A stretch of 54,658 bases of DNA, taken from assembly GCA_016936015.1 (NCBI GenBank), contig JAFGPV010000067.1, positions 1 through 54,658 of the forward strand, given 5' to 3'. Below are positions 1 through 9,100 of this stretch, piece after piece; position 1 is the stretch's first letter, and each line of letters starts with the position of its first letter. The position numbers and the translations under genes were made by a program. Under the pieces are notes generated by a model, which saw only the letters and a list, made by a program, of their open reading frames with translations, made no database searches and was not told the origin of the DNA. The DNA is from Pirellulales bacterium. Its GTDB lineage: Bacteria > Planctomycetota > Planctomycetia > Pirellulales > Thermoguttaceae.

Positions 1-2
1 CC

Positions 3-1148
3 AGCGGCGCCAGCCTCGTTAAGAGCGGCGCCGGCACGCTGACGATCGCCAATGCCGGCAACGATTTCACCGGCACGGTGACGATCACCGGTGGGACGCT
101 GATACCCGACCACTCCAGTGCTTTGGGAAGCGCCGCAGGCGGCACCGTCGTCAACGGCGGCACGCTGGACCTGAACGGCTACTACACTTTCCGCCAGGAG
201 CCGATCAGTCTCCAAGGCGCCGGCGCCGACGGCAGCACCGGCGCGATTGTCAACAACCACTCGGACCAAACTGCGTATGTGGAGCCCCATCTCTATTACG
301 TCACCCTAACCGGCGATGCGACCATCGGTGGATCTCACAGTTGGTCGATCGAAGGCAATGTTCCTGCCGGCAGCGGATGGGCTCCCGGGTATCTGGACGG
401 CGACAGCACGAACCACTACGCCCTGACCAAGGTCGGAACCACCGAAATCACATTGGCCAACTTGGGCACCACGAACTTGGGCGACATCAACGTCGCCGAG
501 GGAACGCTGACCGTCTCCGGTAATACGGACCTGGGCGCCTCGACGTTGACCCTTTCCGGCGGCGCCACGCTGAAGCTCTCCGGTGCCACCGAAACCGTCC
601 AAAAAACCCTGGACGTGGCCGCTACCGGCGGCGTGATCGAAAACGCCTCCGGCGACAGCACGATTGACGGTTCCGGCGGCACGCTCTCCGGACTGCTGAC
701 CGTGCAGACGGCGGAGGAGACGACGTTGACCCTGGGCAATGCCCTGGACGGAACGGGTGGACTGACCAAGGAGGAGGCCGGCCGGCTGGTCCTCAGCGGC
801 GCGAACGCCTATTCCGGCGACACGACGATCTCGGCCGGCGTTTTGGAGTTGGTCACCGGCGGTCAGATCGATCCGGATTCGTTGATCGCCAACAACGCGG
901 ATTTGGAAGTTACCAGCGGCAGCCACACGGTGGGCGTGATCGAAGGCACCGGCACGACGACCGTGACCGGCTCGGCCGGACTCACAGCCACGAGCATCAC
1001 GCAAGGGACGTTGACGATCGGCGGCGGCGGAGGAGGCGCAGCCGCCTCGACGGCGCCGGTCCCCGAGCCCGGCACGTGGCTCCTCCTGGCGATTGCCGCA
1101 CTGATGGGGGGATTTGCCATTTCGAGGCGCGGCAAGTGCCGCAAGTAG
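3..1148 (+). CDS. PEP-CTERM protein with autotransporter-type beta-strand repeats (5'-truncated)
   Basis: The reading frame is open from base 3 with no stop, so the gene begins upstream of the window and only about 381 C-terminal residues are present. The sequence is rich in G, T, L and S and carries PATR-like repeats (LVKSGAGTLTIANAG near the left edge, LTKEEAGRLVLSGANAYSGD further on). This is the pattern of the autotransporter-associated beta-strand repeat, which forms a right-handed beta-helix. The C-terminus has the motif VPEPGTW, a hydrophobic segment and a basic tail (RRGKCRK), which together form a PEP-CTERM exosortase sorting signal. By family knowledge the protein is exported and processed at the membrane, probably ending up as surface or matrix material. 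No enzymatic domain is visible in this part. The linker LTATSITQGTLTIGG before the sorting signal recurs in neighbouring genes. Confidence 0.85.
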   Translation, partial: SGASLVKSGAGTLTIANAGNDFTGTVTITGGTLIPDHSSALGSAAGGTVVNGGTLDLNGYYTFRQEPISLQGAGADGSTGAIVNNHSDQTAYVEPHLYYVTLTGDATIGGSHSWSIEGNVPAGSGWAPGYLDGDSTNHYALTKVGTTEITLANLGTTNLGDINVAEGTLTVSGNTDLGASTLTLSGGATLKLSGATETVQKTLDVAATGGVIENASGDSTIDGSGGTLSGLLTVQTAEETTLTLGNALDGTGGLTKEEAGRLVLSGANAYSGDTTISAGVLELVTGGQIDPDSLIANNADLEVTSGSHTVGVIEGTGTTTVTGSAGLTATSITQGTLTIGGGGGGAAASTAPVPEPGTWLLLAIAALMGGFAISRRGKCRK

Positions 1149-1171
1149 TTGCCGATTCGACAAAGATTGAC

Positions 1172-1212
1172 CCAGGCGGCGAAGCGGATCGTTCCCGCTT
1201 TCGCCGTCTGGT
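1172..1212. terminator. Strong stem-loop after the first PEP-CTERM gene
   Basis: CCAGGCGGCGAAGCGG pairs with the downstream CCGCTTTCGCCGTCTGG around a short loop, starting 24 bases after the stop codon. No T-tract follows, so intrinsic termination is uncertain. It may instead be a 3'-end stabilising hairpin. Confidence 0.4.
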
Positions 1213-1225
1213 GGCTTCGCGCCGG

Positions 1226-1361
1226 CTAGTGCTTTGTCAATCTTAAGATTATGGGTGCCATGTCCACGCTCGCGTGGGCATGGTATTCGAGGTTTTCCGC
1301 ATGTCCACGCAAGCGTGGACATGGCACCCGACCCCCATTTTAAGACTTGACAAAGCACTAG
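1226..1361. mobile_element. MITE-like element, 136 bp, with 15-bp terminal inverted repeats
   Basis: CTAGTGCTTTGTCAA at 1226-1240 is matched exactly in inverse by TTGACAAAGCACTAG at 1347-1361. The arms extend inwards imperfectly, with ATGGGTGCCATGTCCACG near the left end and CGTGGACATGGCACCC near the right, so the element could fold almost end to end. It contains no gene. The outermost CTAG could include a duplicated TA target, as for Tc1/mariner/IS630-type insertion; that assignment is an inference. Confidence 0.65.
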
Positions 1362-1398
1362 TAATGGTTGTTTCGCCCCTTTGCAAAAGGAACTGTCC

Positions 1399-3582
1399 AT
1401 GCGCCATGGAGTTTCATCTCTGATGTTTTATCCCTCGGCAAGCTTTTATCGCGCGTTGAATGTTCAGCGAAATTCCCGCATTGCAGGAGCCTTGAGATTT
1501 GTTTTTCTGGCACTGATGGTCCTTTTGTTCGTGGGGCAAGCCTTCGCGCAATACCAGAATGTGGTGCCCGTCGATTGGTCGAAATACACGGGCATGACGG
1601 GAATCCAATCTGGCGACACCTTCGGGCAGGACGTTAGCACCATTTTGCAAAACCAATCGCGCTATCTTTACAACTGGGTTGCGTCAGATTATACGCTCCA
1701 AGGTTTTTCTTACTTCGGTGAGGTGCCGGGATATTACAAGGCATTAGGAGGCGAGAGCAACATTCGTCCCTTAGCGCATTTTGCATGGGGAAACGCAGTA
1801 ATGCTGAGGACGGGGACTTATAATGCGGGCGTTACGGGATTGTCGGAGAGCGACGCGCTACTGCAGACGGAATATGCCATTCGAGGCGTTGCCATGACCT
1901 ATTGCGCCAATCGGAACTTTCAATCCGGCTGGGGGCATGGAGGAACGGACTCATGGCAGGCGGCGTATTGGGCGTCGCGAGGCGCGCAGGCCGCCTGGAT
2001 GTTGTGGGACTCGCTCAGCGTCGAGACCAAGACGGCCGTGACCACCATGGTGAAGAACGAAGCCGACTACTTCATCAATTACACTGTTCCGTATTGGCGC
2101 AATCCGGACGGATCGACGAACTCCCCGGGCAACACCAGGGCTGATGATAACGCCTGGAACAGCCGTGTCTTGTCCATCGCCCAGGCCATGCTGCCCAACG
2201 ATCCCAACGTTAACCTATGGCGGCAGAAGGCTTCGGAACTGATGGTCAGTTCCTACAGCCGGGAAAGCGATATCTATAACACAACCCTGGTTGACGGTAC
2301 GCCTGTCAACGAGTGGATCAATGGTTACAACACGTTCGACGACGGCGTTTTGGTGAATCACAACATCGTCCATCCCGGCTATATGATGATCCACACGCTG
2401 ACCTACGACACGATGGTGGACAGCACTCTGGCCGGACAGTACATCCCCGAGAGCGCGTTCTTCAACGAGCAGGTGAACTGGGACGCCGAGACGAAACTGA
2501 ATTTCGTTGCTGGCCAGGACCCCTACGGAACGGGACATGTCAACCTGTCGCCCGGTGGGACCGTCTTCCACAAGAAACCGGACGGATCTTTGGACCCCAC
2601 GCCGTATTACCCCAATGGCGATGATTGGTCATCCAACCCGGCTTCCGACGTGAATTACGTGCTGCACCTCATGTATGGCGAGGTGCGCGGCCTGGACGCC
2701 GGGGAAGAGGTGGATGCCATGGACTGGATTGACGTAGAAATCGACGCTCTGCGCGGCCTGCAACTCCGCTCCGGACACGACGGCAACATCTATCAAAGCG
2801 GCGATTGGGCTTCCGCCCAAGATGAGAATGAAGTGGACACCTACCGCGAACTCACCGAAGCGTGGTTGGTCCATTGGCTCGATCAGAACAGCCAACTCTC
2901 GCCGATCAGCGATCATTGGGGAACCGTTCCCGACGTTTTCGTTTGGACGAATGCCGCCGGCGGAAGTTGGCAGACCGCCGGCAATTGGGCCACCCACGCC
3001 GTGCTCGACATGACCGGCAAAACCGGAGAGTTTTCCAATCCGCTGAATCCGAACGCAACCGTAAGTCTGGACGCCGACGCGACGGTGGGCGGGCTGCTGT
3101 TCGATAACGCCGGCGGTTATACGATCACCGGCTCGGGAATTCTCACGCTCTCTTCGGGCAGTTCGGGAACCAATCAAATTGAAGTCGATGCGGGCAATCA
3201 TGAAATTGCCGTGGCGGCGGTGCTGAACGGTTCCACGGAGGTTGACGTGGCCGCGGGTCAATTACTCACGATGAGCGGACCCGTCGGCGGTGCCGGAGAT
3301 TTTACCAAGTCCGGCGAAGGCCGATTCGTGCTGACGCAAGATCTGCTTTTTTCAGGCAATCTTACGGTTGCGGCCGGCGAGATGGATATGACAAACGTGT
3401 ATGATCCCACGATGAACCTTAGCGTGATCGGCGATGCTCGATTAACCGCCAGGAGCATCCGTGCGGACACGCTCATTATCGGTGGAACCGCTTTAGCCGG
3501 CGTTCCTGAGCCCGGCACGTGGGCGCTGTTATTGAGTGGGCTGCTCGGTATTGCGATTGCGAGAAAAATCCGCTTCCGCTGA
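1399..3582 (+). CDS. Exported PEP-CTERM protein with an N-terminal helical, possibly glycan-active domain
   Basis: I chose ATG 1399 because AAGGAA (1387-1392) lies at good spacing; a TTG 18 bases upstream is also in frame. The product is 727 residues. A signal-peptide-like segment (FLALMVLLFVGQAFA) lies about 40 residues in. The N-terminal two thirds is rich in W, Y, N and D, with motifs such as GWGHGGTDSWQAAYWASR, DDNAWNSRVLSIAQAMLP and VNHNIVHPGYMM. This resembles uncharacterised alpha/alpha-toroid proteins related in style to polysaccharide lyases and unsaturated glycosidases, but I cannot assign a family. From about residue 510 the protein becomes PATR-like beta-repeat (FVWTNAAGGSWQTAGNWA onwards). 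It ends with the linker LTARSIRADTLIIGG, then VPEPGTW, a hydrophobic stretch and RKIRFR. Likely an exported surface protein acting on or binding polysaccharide; the function is inferred. Confidence 0.8.
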   Translation: MRHGVSSLMFYPSASFYRALNVQRNSRIAGALRFVFLALMVLLFVGQAFAQYQNVVPVDWSKYTGMTGIQSGDTFGQDVSTILQNQSRYLYNWVASDYTLQGFSYFGEVPGYYKALGGESNIRPLAHFAWGNAVMLRTGTYNAGVTGLSESDALLQTEYAIRGVAMTYCANRNFQSGWGHGGTDSWQAAYWASRGAQAAWMLWDSLSVETKTAVTTMVKNEADYFINYTVPYWRNPDGSTNSPGNTRADDNAWNSRVLSIAQAMLPNDPNVNLWRQKASELMVSSYSRESDIYNTTLVDGTPVNEWINGYNTFDDGVLVNHNIVHPGYMMIHTLTYDTMVDSTLAGQYIPESAFFNEQVNWDAETKLNFVAGQDPYGTGHVNLSPGGTVFHKKPDGSLDPTPYYPNGDDWSSNPASDVNYVLHLMYGEVRGLDAGEEVDAMDWIDVEIDALRGLQLRSGHDGNIYQSGDWASAQDENEVDTYRELTEAWLVHWLDQNSQLSPISDHWGTVPDVFVWTNAAGGSWQTAGNWATHAVLDMTGKTGEFSNPLNPNATVSLDADATVGGLLFDNAGGYTITGSGILTLSSGSSGTNQIEVDAGNHEIAVAAVLNGSTEVDVAAGQLLTMSGPVGGAGDFTKSGEGRFVLTQDLLFSGNLTVAAGEMDMTNVYDPTMNLSVIGDARLTARSIRADTLIIGGTALAGVPEPGTWALLLSGLLGIAIARKIRFR

Positions 3583-3617
3583 TCGACACCTCCGGAACAG
3601 CGAAGCGGTTTTTATTT
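3570..3617 (+). terminator. Rho-independent terminator overlapping the stop codon
   Basis: CCGCTTCCGCTG (3570-3581) pairs with CAGCGAAGCGG (3598-3608), followed at once by TTTTTATTTT. The TGA stop codon of the second PEP-CTERM gene lies at the end of the left arm, so coding sequence and terminator share bases. Confidence 0.7.
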
Positions 3618-3723
3618 TCGCCGCGGCGGATGGGCTAGCAGATCCTTGCCCATCCGCCCGGCGGGAATTTTACGGAATGCATTGAACCACGGGAACATGG
3701 GTACGGGAATGATTGGAGGACGT

Positions 3724-4713
3724 ATGAGACCGAATCGAACCCCAGCCGGAAAACGTCGGGAAGGCGGCTTCACGCTGGTGGAGTTGCTGGTAGTGATCGC
3801 CATCATCGGCATTCTGATCGCGCTGCTGTTGCCGGCGATCCAGGCGGCCCGCGAGGCCGCCCGACGATCCCAGTGCACGAATAACCTCAAACAGCTCGGT
3901 CTGGCGGTCAACCACTACGAAGCCGCCATGAAGGTTTTTCCGCCCGGCCGGGTCGACTGCGATGACTCGACGGCTCCGGAATGCGGTTCCACTCCTGTGT
4001 CCGCACGCACCTCCACCAGTGCGTTTGTTTTGATGTTGCCGTATCTGGAGTTGTCTCCGCTGTATAAAAGTTTTGACCTGAATCGCCTTTGGAATGAAGT
4101 TACGGATAATAACACCAGCACGAGGAACCAACTCGCCGTGGGACAACGTCCTCCGGTGTTTGTTTGTCCCAGTGATGCGTCCCAACCCGTCTCGTATTAT
4201 AACGAATGGAGCGAACGATACAGCTATCCGGTCGCCACCGGCAATTACGCCATGTCGGCCGGCACCTATGGCCCCGATTATAAAGTAAGTTCCACCATGA
4301 AAAGCGGCAACAACGGGATGTTTCTCTATCACGTAAAAATCCGTCGCCGCGAGGTGATCGACGGCATCAGCAACACGATCATCTTCGGGGAGGTCATCGG
4401 GGTCGATACCCTCTATTGGCATTGCTTTTGGACCAAAGGCAATCGCTACCACACCTTCCGCTATACCACCAATCCGCTCAACACGCCGCACGATCTGGGC
4501 CAAACGCACACGTCGCATGGCGTGGAACTCAATGGCGCCTTCGCGAGTAAACATCCAAGCGGCTGCAACTTTGTGTTTGGCGATGGCCACGTGGCCTTCT
4601 TGATGGAAGATCTGTCGTTAGAAATCTACCAGGCACTTTCCACCAGGGATTGGCGAATCCGATATAAGAGAGATCTTTACCGTGAACCTTCCGTCGGGGA
4701 TTACTATCAATGA
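3724..4713 (+). CDS. DUF1559 protein with prepilin-type N-terminal methylation/cleavage motif
   Basis: ATG 3724 follows GGAGG at 3715-3719; an in-frame ATG at 3709 is less well placed. The product is 329 residues. The type IV pilin signal GGFTLVELLVVIAIIGIL is followed by LLPAIQAAREAARRSQC and NNLKQLGLAVNHYE, diagnostic of the planctomycete DUF1559 (SBP_bac_10-like) family. The C-terminus has the family's closing block, here NFVFGDGHVAFL. The prepilin motif predicts cleavage after the G by a prepilin peptidase and insertion through the hydrophobic helix, giving a pseudopilin-like envelope protein. Such proteins occur in many copies per planctomycete genome; their role is not established. The stop codon overlaps the next start (ATGA), implying translational coupling to the lipoprotein. 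Confidence 0.92.
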   Translation: MRPNRTPAGKRREGGFTLVELLVVIAIIGILIALLLPAIQAAREAARRSQCTNNLKQLGLAVNHYEAAMKVFPPGRVDCDDSTAPECGSTPVSARTSTSAFVLMLPYLELSPLYKSFDLNRLWNEVTDNNTSTRNQLAVGQRPPVFVCPSDASQPVSYYNEWSERYSYPVATGNYAMSAGTYGPDYKVSSTMKSGNNGMFLYHVKIRRREVIDGISNTIIFGEVIGVDTLYWHCFWTKGNRYHTFRYTTNPLNTPHDLGQTHTSHGVELNGAFASKHPSGCNFVFGDGHVAFLMEDLSLEIYQALSTRDWRIRYKRDLYREPSVGDYYQ

Positions 4714-5174
4714 AGATGATTTATTTTTCCATTCGGCGACGAGGTTTGCCGCTGGCGTGTTTGGTGTGGGGAATGACGTTCCTTGCCGGCTGCGGCGACG
4801 GCCGCCCGGCCCGGGTTACCGTTTCGGGTCGGGTGCTGATCGACGGCCAGCCCCTGAAGCAGGGCTTTGTCCAGGTGGTGCCGAAGGGGCATCGTCCCGC
4901 TTGCGGCAAATTGGATGAGGAAGGCCGGTTCACCTTGTCGACGTTCGATCAGGACGATGGTTGCGTTCTCGGGAAACATCCGGCCTCGGTGACTTCCAAT
5001 CAGAGTATTGACAATACGAACCTCAAATGGTTCGCGCCGAAAAAGTACGCAAGCATCGCAACTTCCGGCCTGGAAATCGAGGTCAGGGGCGAACGAAACG
5101 ACGTGGAACTTCATCTGACCTGGAAAGGAAGCGGCCGCGCCGGGCCGTTTGTTGATTATAACGGCGGGAAATAA
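4710..5174 (+). CDS. Small lipoprotein paired with the DUF1559 gene (carboxypeptidase-regulatory-like fold)
   Basis: The start codon overlaps the DUF1559 stop as ATGA. The product is 154 residues with a hydrophobic leader and a lipobox FLAGC (Cys28), so it should be a lipid-anchored envelope protein. The mature part begins VTVSGRVLIDGQPLKQGFVQVVPKG, the beta-sandwich signature of carboxypeptidase-regulatory or transthyretin-like lipoproteins. These are typically encoded directly downstream of DUF1559 proteins in planctomycetes. The coupling suggests the two products act together in the envelope. No catalytic motif is visible. Confidence 0.85.
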   Translation: MKMIYFSIRRRGLPLACLVWGMTFLAGCGDGRPARVTVSGRVLIDGQPLKQGFVQVVPKGHRPACGKLDEEGRFTLSTFDQDDGCVLGKHPASVTSNQSIDNTNLKWFAPKKYASIATSGLEIEVRGERNDVELHLTWKGSGRAGPFVDYNGGK

Positions 5175-5440
5175 TCCCTGGTCGTTCTGGAACGTTTCGG
5201 TCTCAGTCACGGCTTCTTTTCACGGTGTTCGCCTCCGCTTCGCTTACGGCGAACAGCATTGCGCAAGCGAACTTGGTCCTTGGCGGCGGTGGTGCCGGCG
5301 CCCGAATCCGGCATATGGCTTCCGTGGTTGATTGGCGGGAGTCCAACGTACGAACGGCCGGCAACTGGCGGAGTTTTGTGGGGAGTTGACTCCGAAAAAC
5401 GTTGGTCGTTGGTCATCAAAAGTCGAAAAATGCACGGGAG

Positions 5441-5470
5441 GGGTCCCAGACGGGGGCCCTTTCTTCTTTT
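5441..5470 (+). terminator. Rho-independent terminator
   Basis: GGGTCCC pairs with GGGGCCC (one G-T wobble) across an AGACG loop, followed by TTTCTTCTTTT. It sits about 270 bases after the DUF1559/lipoprotein pair and may end that transcript. Confidence 0.55.
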
Positions 5471-5811
5471 GGGGGAGTTTGTTGCTCAACAAATTTCATT
5501 TTTTCCACGTTTTTTGATTGAGGCCGACTCCTTCCAACCAGACGCGGTCTACCGGGCAACGAGGGCGGCGCGTATTTTCCACGCAGAGAGGGATTGCAGA
5601 TCGACTTGCCAAAGAGCTTATGTACATATATACACTATCATAATCGGCGGCCAATTTCAAGGGCATTTTTGGGCCGGCGGGAGAAGGAGGGATAAAGGAT
5701 GAGGGATGAGGGATGAAGGATGAGTATTGGGAGGGGGCGGAAAAGGTTTCTCGCCAAGGCGCGAAGGCGCAAAGGGGAAGCGGCTGATGGGAGATGAAAG
5801 AACTCTTTTTA

Positions 5812-5880
5812 GGAACGCTAATTTCCGCTAATCACCGCTGATGATCGCAATTAGTGGAGATAAGTGAAGATCAGCGTTCC
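5812..5880. repeat. 69-bp dispersed element, copy 1 (ends GGAACGCT/AGCGTTCC)
   Basis: The element begins GGAACGCTAATTTCCGC and ends GATCAGCGTTCC, so its last eight bases are the reverse complement of its first eight. A copy of the same length lies 24 bases downstream, and partial copies occur near 51.8 kb. Confidence 0.8.
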
Positions 5881-5904
5881 GATATTTGGGGGCGGTCTTT
5901 TAAC

Positions 5905-5973
5905 GGAACACTAATTTTCGCTAATCACCGCTAATGATCGCAATCCGTGGAGATGAGAGAGGGTCAGTGTTCC
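5905..5973. repeat. 69-bp dispersed element, copy 2 (ends GGAACACT/AGTGTTCC)
   Basis: Same length and core (GCTAATCACCGCTAATGATC) as the copy at 5812. Its left end has A where copy 1 has G, and its right end has the matching T for C, so pairing of the ends is preserved. Confidence 0.8.
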
Positions 5974-6146
5974 TATTCCCCTTCGCGCCTTTGCGAGAAA
6001 ATTTTTCTTATTATTTTCGTGTCTTTCGTGTCTTTCGTGGTTGATTGCCGCTTCCCCACCGGGGTACTTGAATTCCCCGCGGAGGGTTGTTATATTAAGG
6101 CCAATTGGAGGGTTCTTTTCAGGCATCCAACACAGGGAGCATCCCG

Positions 6147-9100
6147 ATGGGCATTCTCGGCTTTCGGCGGCGCGGCGGCGGTTCTTTTCGGTTCGGCAAT
6201 CCTCGAAAGAAACCACGGCGGGATCCGTTTTCGCTCAAACTACGGTTCGAGCCGTTGGAAGATCGACGGTTGCTGAGCACCATCTATTCGGCAAATTTCG
6301 ACGTTAATCCCGGTTGGATGACCAGCGGCGAATGGGCGTTCGGTCATCCCACCGGCGGAGGCGGCACTTATGGTTATCCCGATCCGAGCAACGGCTATAC
6401 CGGCAGCAACGTGTACGGGGTTGACCTCCTTGGCGATTACGATATTGTCGGAGGTTCCTTCTATCTAACCACAACCGCCATTAATTGCACCGGATATTCG
6501 GACGTCTCTTTGTCATTCCGGCGATGGTTGAATACAGACTATCAGCCCTTCGTCGCCGCAACGATCGAAGTATCGAATAACGGAACCATTTGGAACAGCA
6601 TTTATGCCAATCCCAGCGATACCGAGGTCGCAGACTATTATTGGCATTTCATGCAGTACGATATCAGCGCGTATGCCGATGACCAAACCACGGTTTACGT
6701 TCGCTGGGGATACGAGGTTTTTTATACCAATTCCTATCCCTATTCTGGATGGAATATTGATGACGTTCTGCTGAGCGGCATCCTGACTGCGCCTACGCCT
6801 GGCATCACGGTAACTCCGACATCGGGTTTGACGACCACCGAGGCCGGCGGAACGGCAGCCTTCACAATCGTTCTGGACACTCTACCGGCAGCCGATGTAA
6901 ACATCGCTCTCAGTTCCACGAACACCGATGAAGGGACCGTTTCGCCAGAGAGCGTGACGTTTCTCACCAGCAATTGGGACGCGCCGCAAACCGTGGCGAT
7001 TACCGGCGTGGATGATGCCCAGGTGGACGGCGGCGCGGCCTACACGGTGGTGACCGCTGCGGCTAGCAGCGCCGATCCCGACTACAACGGTCTGAATCCC
7101 GAGGACGTCTCGGTGACTAACCTGGACGATGATCTGCCCACATTGACGTTGACCGTTGCCGCGCCGTCGATCTCCGAAGCCGCCGGGCCGGGCGCGACGA
7201 CGGCCACCGTGACGAGAAATTGGGGTATCGCCAATCCCCTGACGGTTTATCTCAGCAGCAGCGACACCACGGAAGCCGTTGTGCCCGATTCGGTCACCAT
7301 CCCAGGCAATGAGGCCTCGGCGACTTTCGACATCGACGCGGTGGACGATGCCGCAATGGATGGTACGCAGACGGTGACAATCACGACCGACGCTCATTTC
7401 GGAGGTGAATCCGTTGGGCTGGATGCGTCGTTCGGAACCGGGGGACTTGCGACCACCTCTTTGGAAATGAATTATCAACCGCCGCACAATGCCTTGGCCA
7501 TTCAGCCGGACGGGAAAATCGTCGCGGCGTCTGAAAGCGATCTCGACTATGCTTGGCGTGTTACTCGTCTCAACAGCGACGGCACGGTGGATGCGGGCTT
7601 TGGCACCAACGGCGTCGTCGAGGCGACATTTTTAATACCGCATCCGGTCCCTCATAAGATCATCATTCAGCCTGACGGGAAGATTCTTGTGGGAGGCGAG
7701 TTCATCTCGGGCACGAATAATATCGCTCTCGCACGATACAACACCGATGGTTCTCTCGACGGATCGTTTGGGACCGGCGGCATTGCCAATTTTCCCAGCG
7801 TCACTTATCAATGGATCGAGGACATGGCCCTCCGCACGGATGGGAAAATCCTGCTTGCCCTGGGCATTAATGGCACGGTCTATTGTCGCGTCGCCCGTCT
7901 GAACAGCAACGGGAGTCTGGATGCGTCATTCGGCTCCGGCGGCATCAAGACCTTTTCGGGCGTGAGCGTTTCGGCCCGCGCAATCACTTTGATGGACGAC
8001 GGCCGCTTCCTCCTGGCGGGAAATTATACGAGCAACTCGAAGATCCTCCGGGCCTATGCGGACGGCACCCTGGACACGACTTTTGGGACCGGCGGCGTGC
8101 AGACCGTGAACTTTGGCTCCGATTACACCCGCATTTACGACCTGGCCGTAGACAGTGTCGGACGGATTGTGGCGGGCGGCAGCGCATACGAATCGGATAA
8201 TAACACCAGCAACTTTGCGGTGGCGCGACTGTATCCGAATGGTAACTTCGACGCGTCCTTTGACATCGACGGCATGGCGATCACCGACTTTTCCACCGGC
8301 CTGGACGATTACGCCTATTCGATGGCGGTTCAAAACGACGACAAAATCGTTCTCTTGGGATCCACGGAAACGTCTGACAATGTGCAACAAGTCGCGTTGG
8401 TCCGCTACAACGTCGATGGCTCCCTTGACGCGGACTTTGACGGCGACGGGCGTTTGCAGGTTTCCGTGATTTCGCACGCTGCGCAACAGGCGACGAACTG
8501 CGAACTCCAGGCGGATGGCAAATTGGTGGTCCTGGCGGGGTGGGGAAGTGATTGGCGCATTGCACGGTTCACTATGGGAAGCACACCCATTGAAGCCAGC
8601 GATACGCTTGAGGTGACCGACAACGACGTTCCTACCCTGACCTTGACCATTGCCGCGCCGTCGGTTTCCGAAGCGGCCGGGCCGGGCGCGACGACGGCCA
8701 CGGTGACACGGGATCCCGTTTCGGCCGATCCCTTGGTGGTTTACCTGAGCAGCAGCGACACATCAGAAGCCGAAGTGCCCGCCTCGGTCACGATCCCGGG
8801 CAATCAGGCCTCGACTACGTTCGCTATCGACGCGGTGGACGATGATCTCGTTGACGGCATTCAGGTGGTGACGATTACGGCCAGCAACGAACCTGGGGGA
8901 GCCTCCATCGAGTTGGATTCATCATTTGGCTCCGGCGGAAGTGTAGCGACCACCCTCTATACAAACTACGCGGTGCCGCACAATGACATCGCCGTTCAGC
9001 CGGACGGTAAAATCGTCGCTGCATGCGGGATCAGCGGGAACAACTACGCTTGGCGTGTCATTCGGTTGAACAGCGATGGATCCATGGATCCAAGTTTTGG

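Larger units (their letters stand above)
5175..6146. other. Repeat-rich intergenic region with no convincing gene
   Basis: About 970 bases lie between the lipoprotein and the giant protein. Near 5240-5340 there are fragments resembling a decayed PEP-CTERM gene (VVPAPESGIW and a signal-like stretch in another frame), too weak to call. A terminator (5441-5470), GGATGA tandem repeats (about 5691-5720), two 69-bp elements, an inverted pair based on CGCGAAGGCGCAAAG (about 5751-5776) and CGCGCCTTTGCGAG (about 5984-5998), and the repeat GTCTTTCGTGTCTTTCGTGG (about 6021-6040) fill the rest. Confidence 0.6.

Noticed and set aside
306-1400. 364-codon minus-strand frame over the first PEP-CTERM gene
   Set aside because: It crosses the MITE-like element and is antisense to beta repeats; the composition is arginine-rich, as expected for a shadow frame.
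5259-5702. 147-codon frame in the intergenic gap, with VVPAPESGIW
   Set aside because: It crosses a terminator and has no start signal. The PEP-CTERM-like words are split between frames, so at most a very old relic.
5911-6216. Frame encoding NHERHERHENN on the minus strand
   Set aside because: This is translation of the CGTGTCTTT tandem repeat and not a protein.
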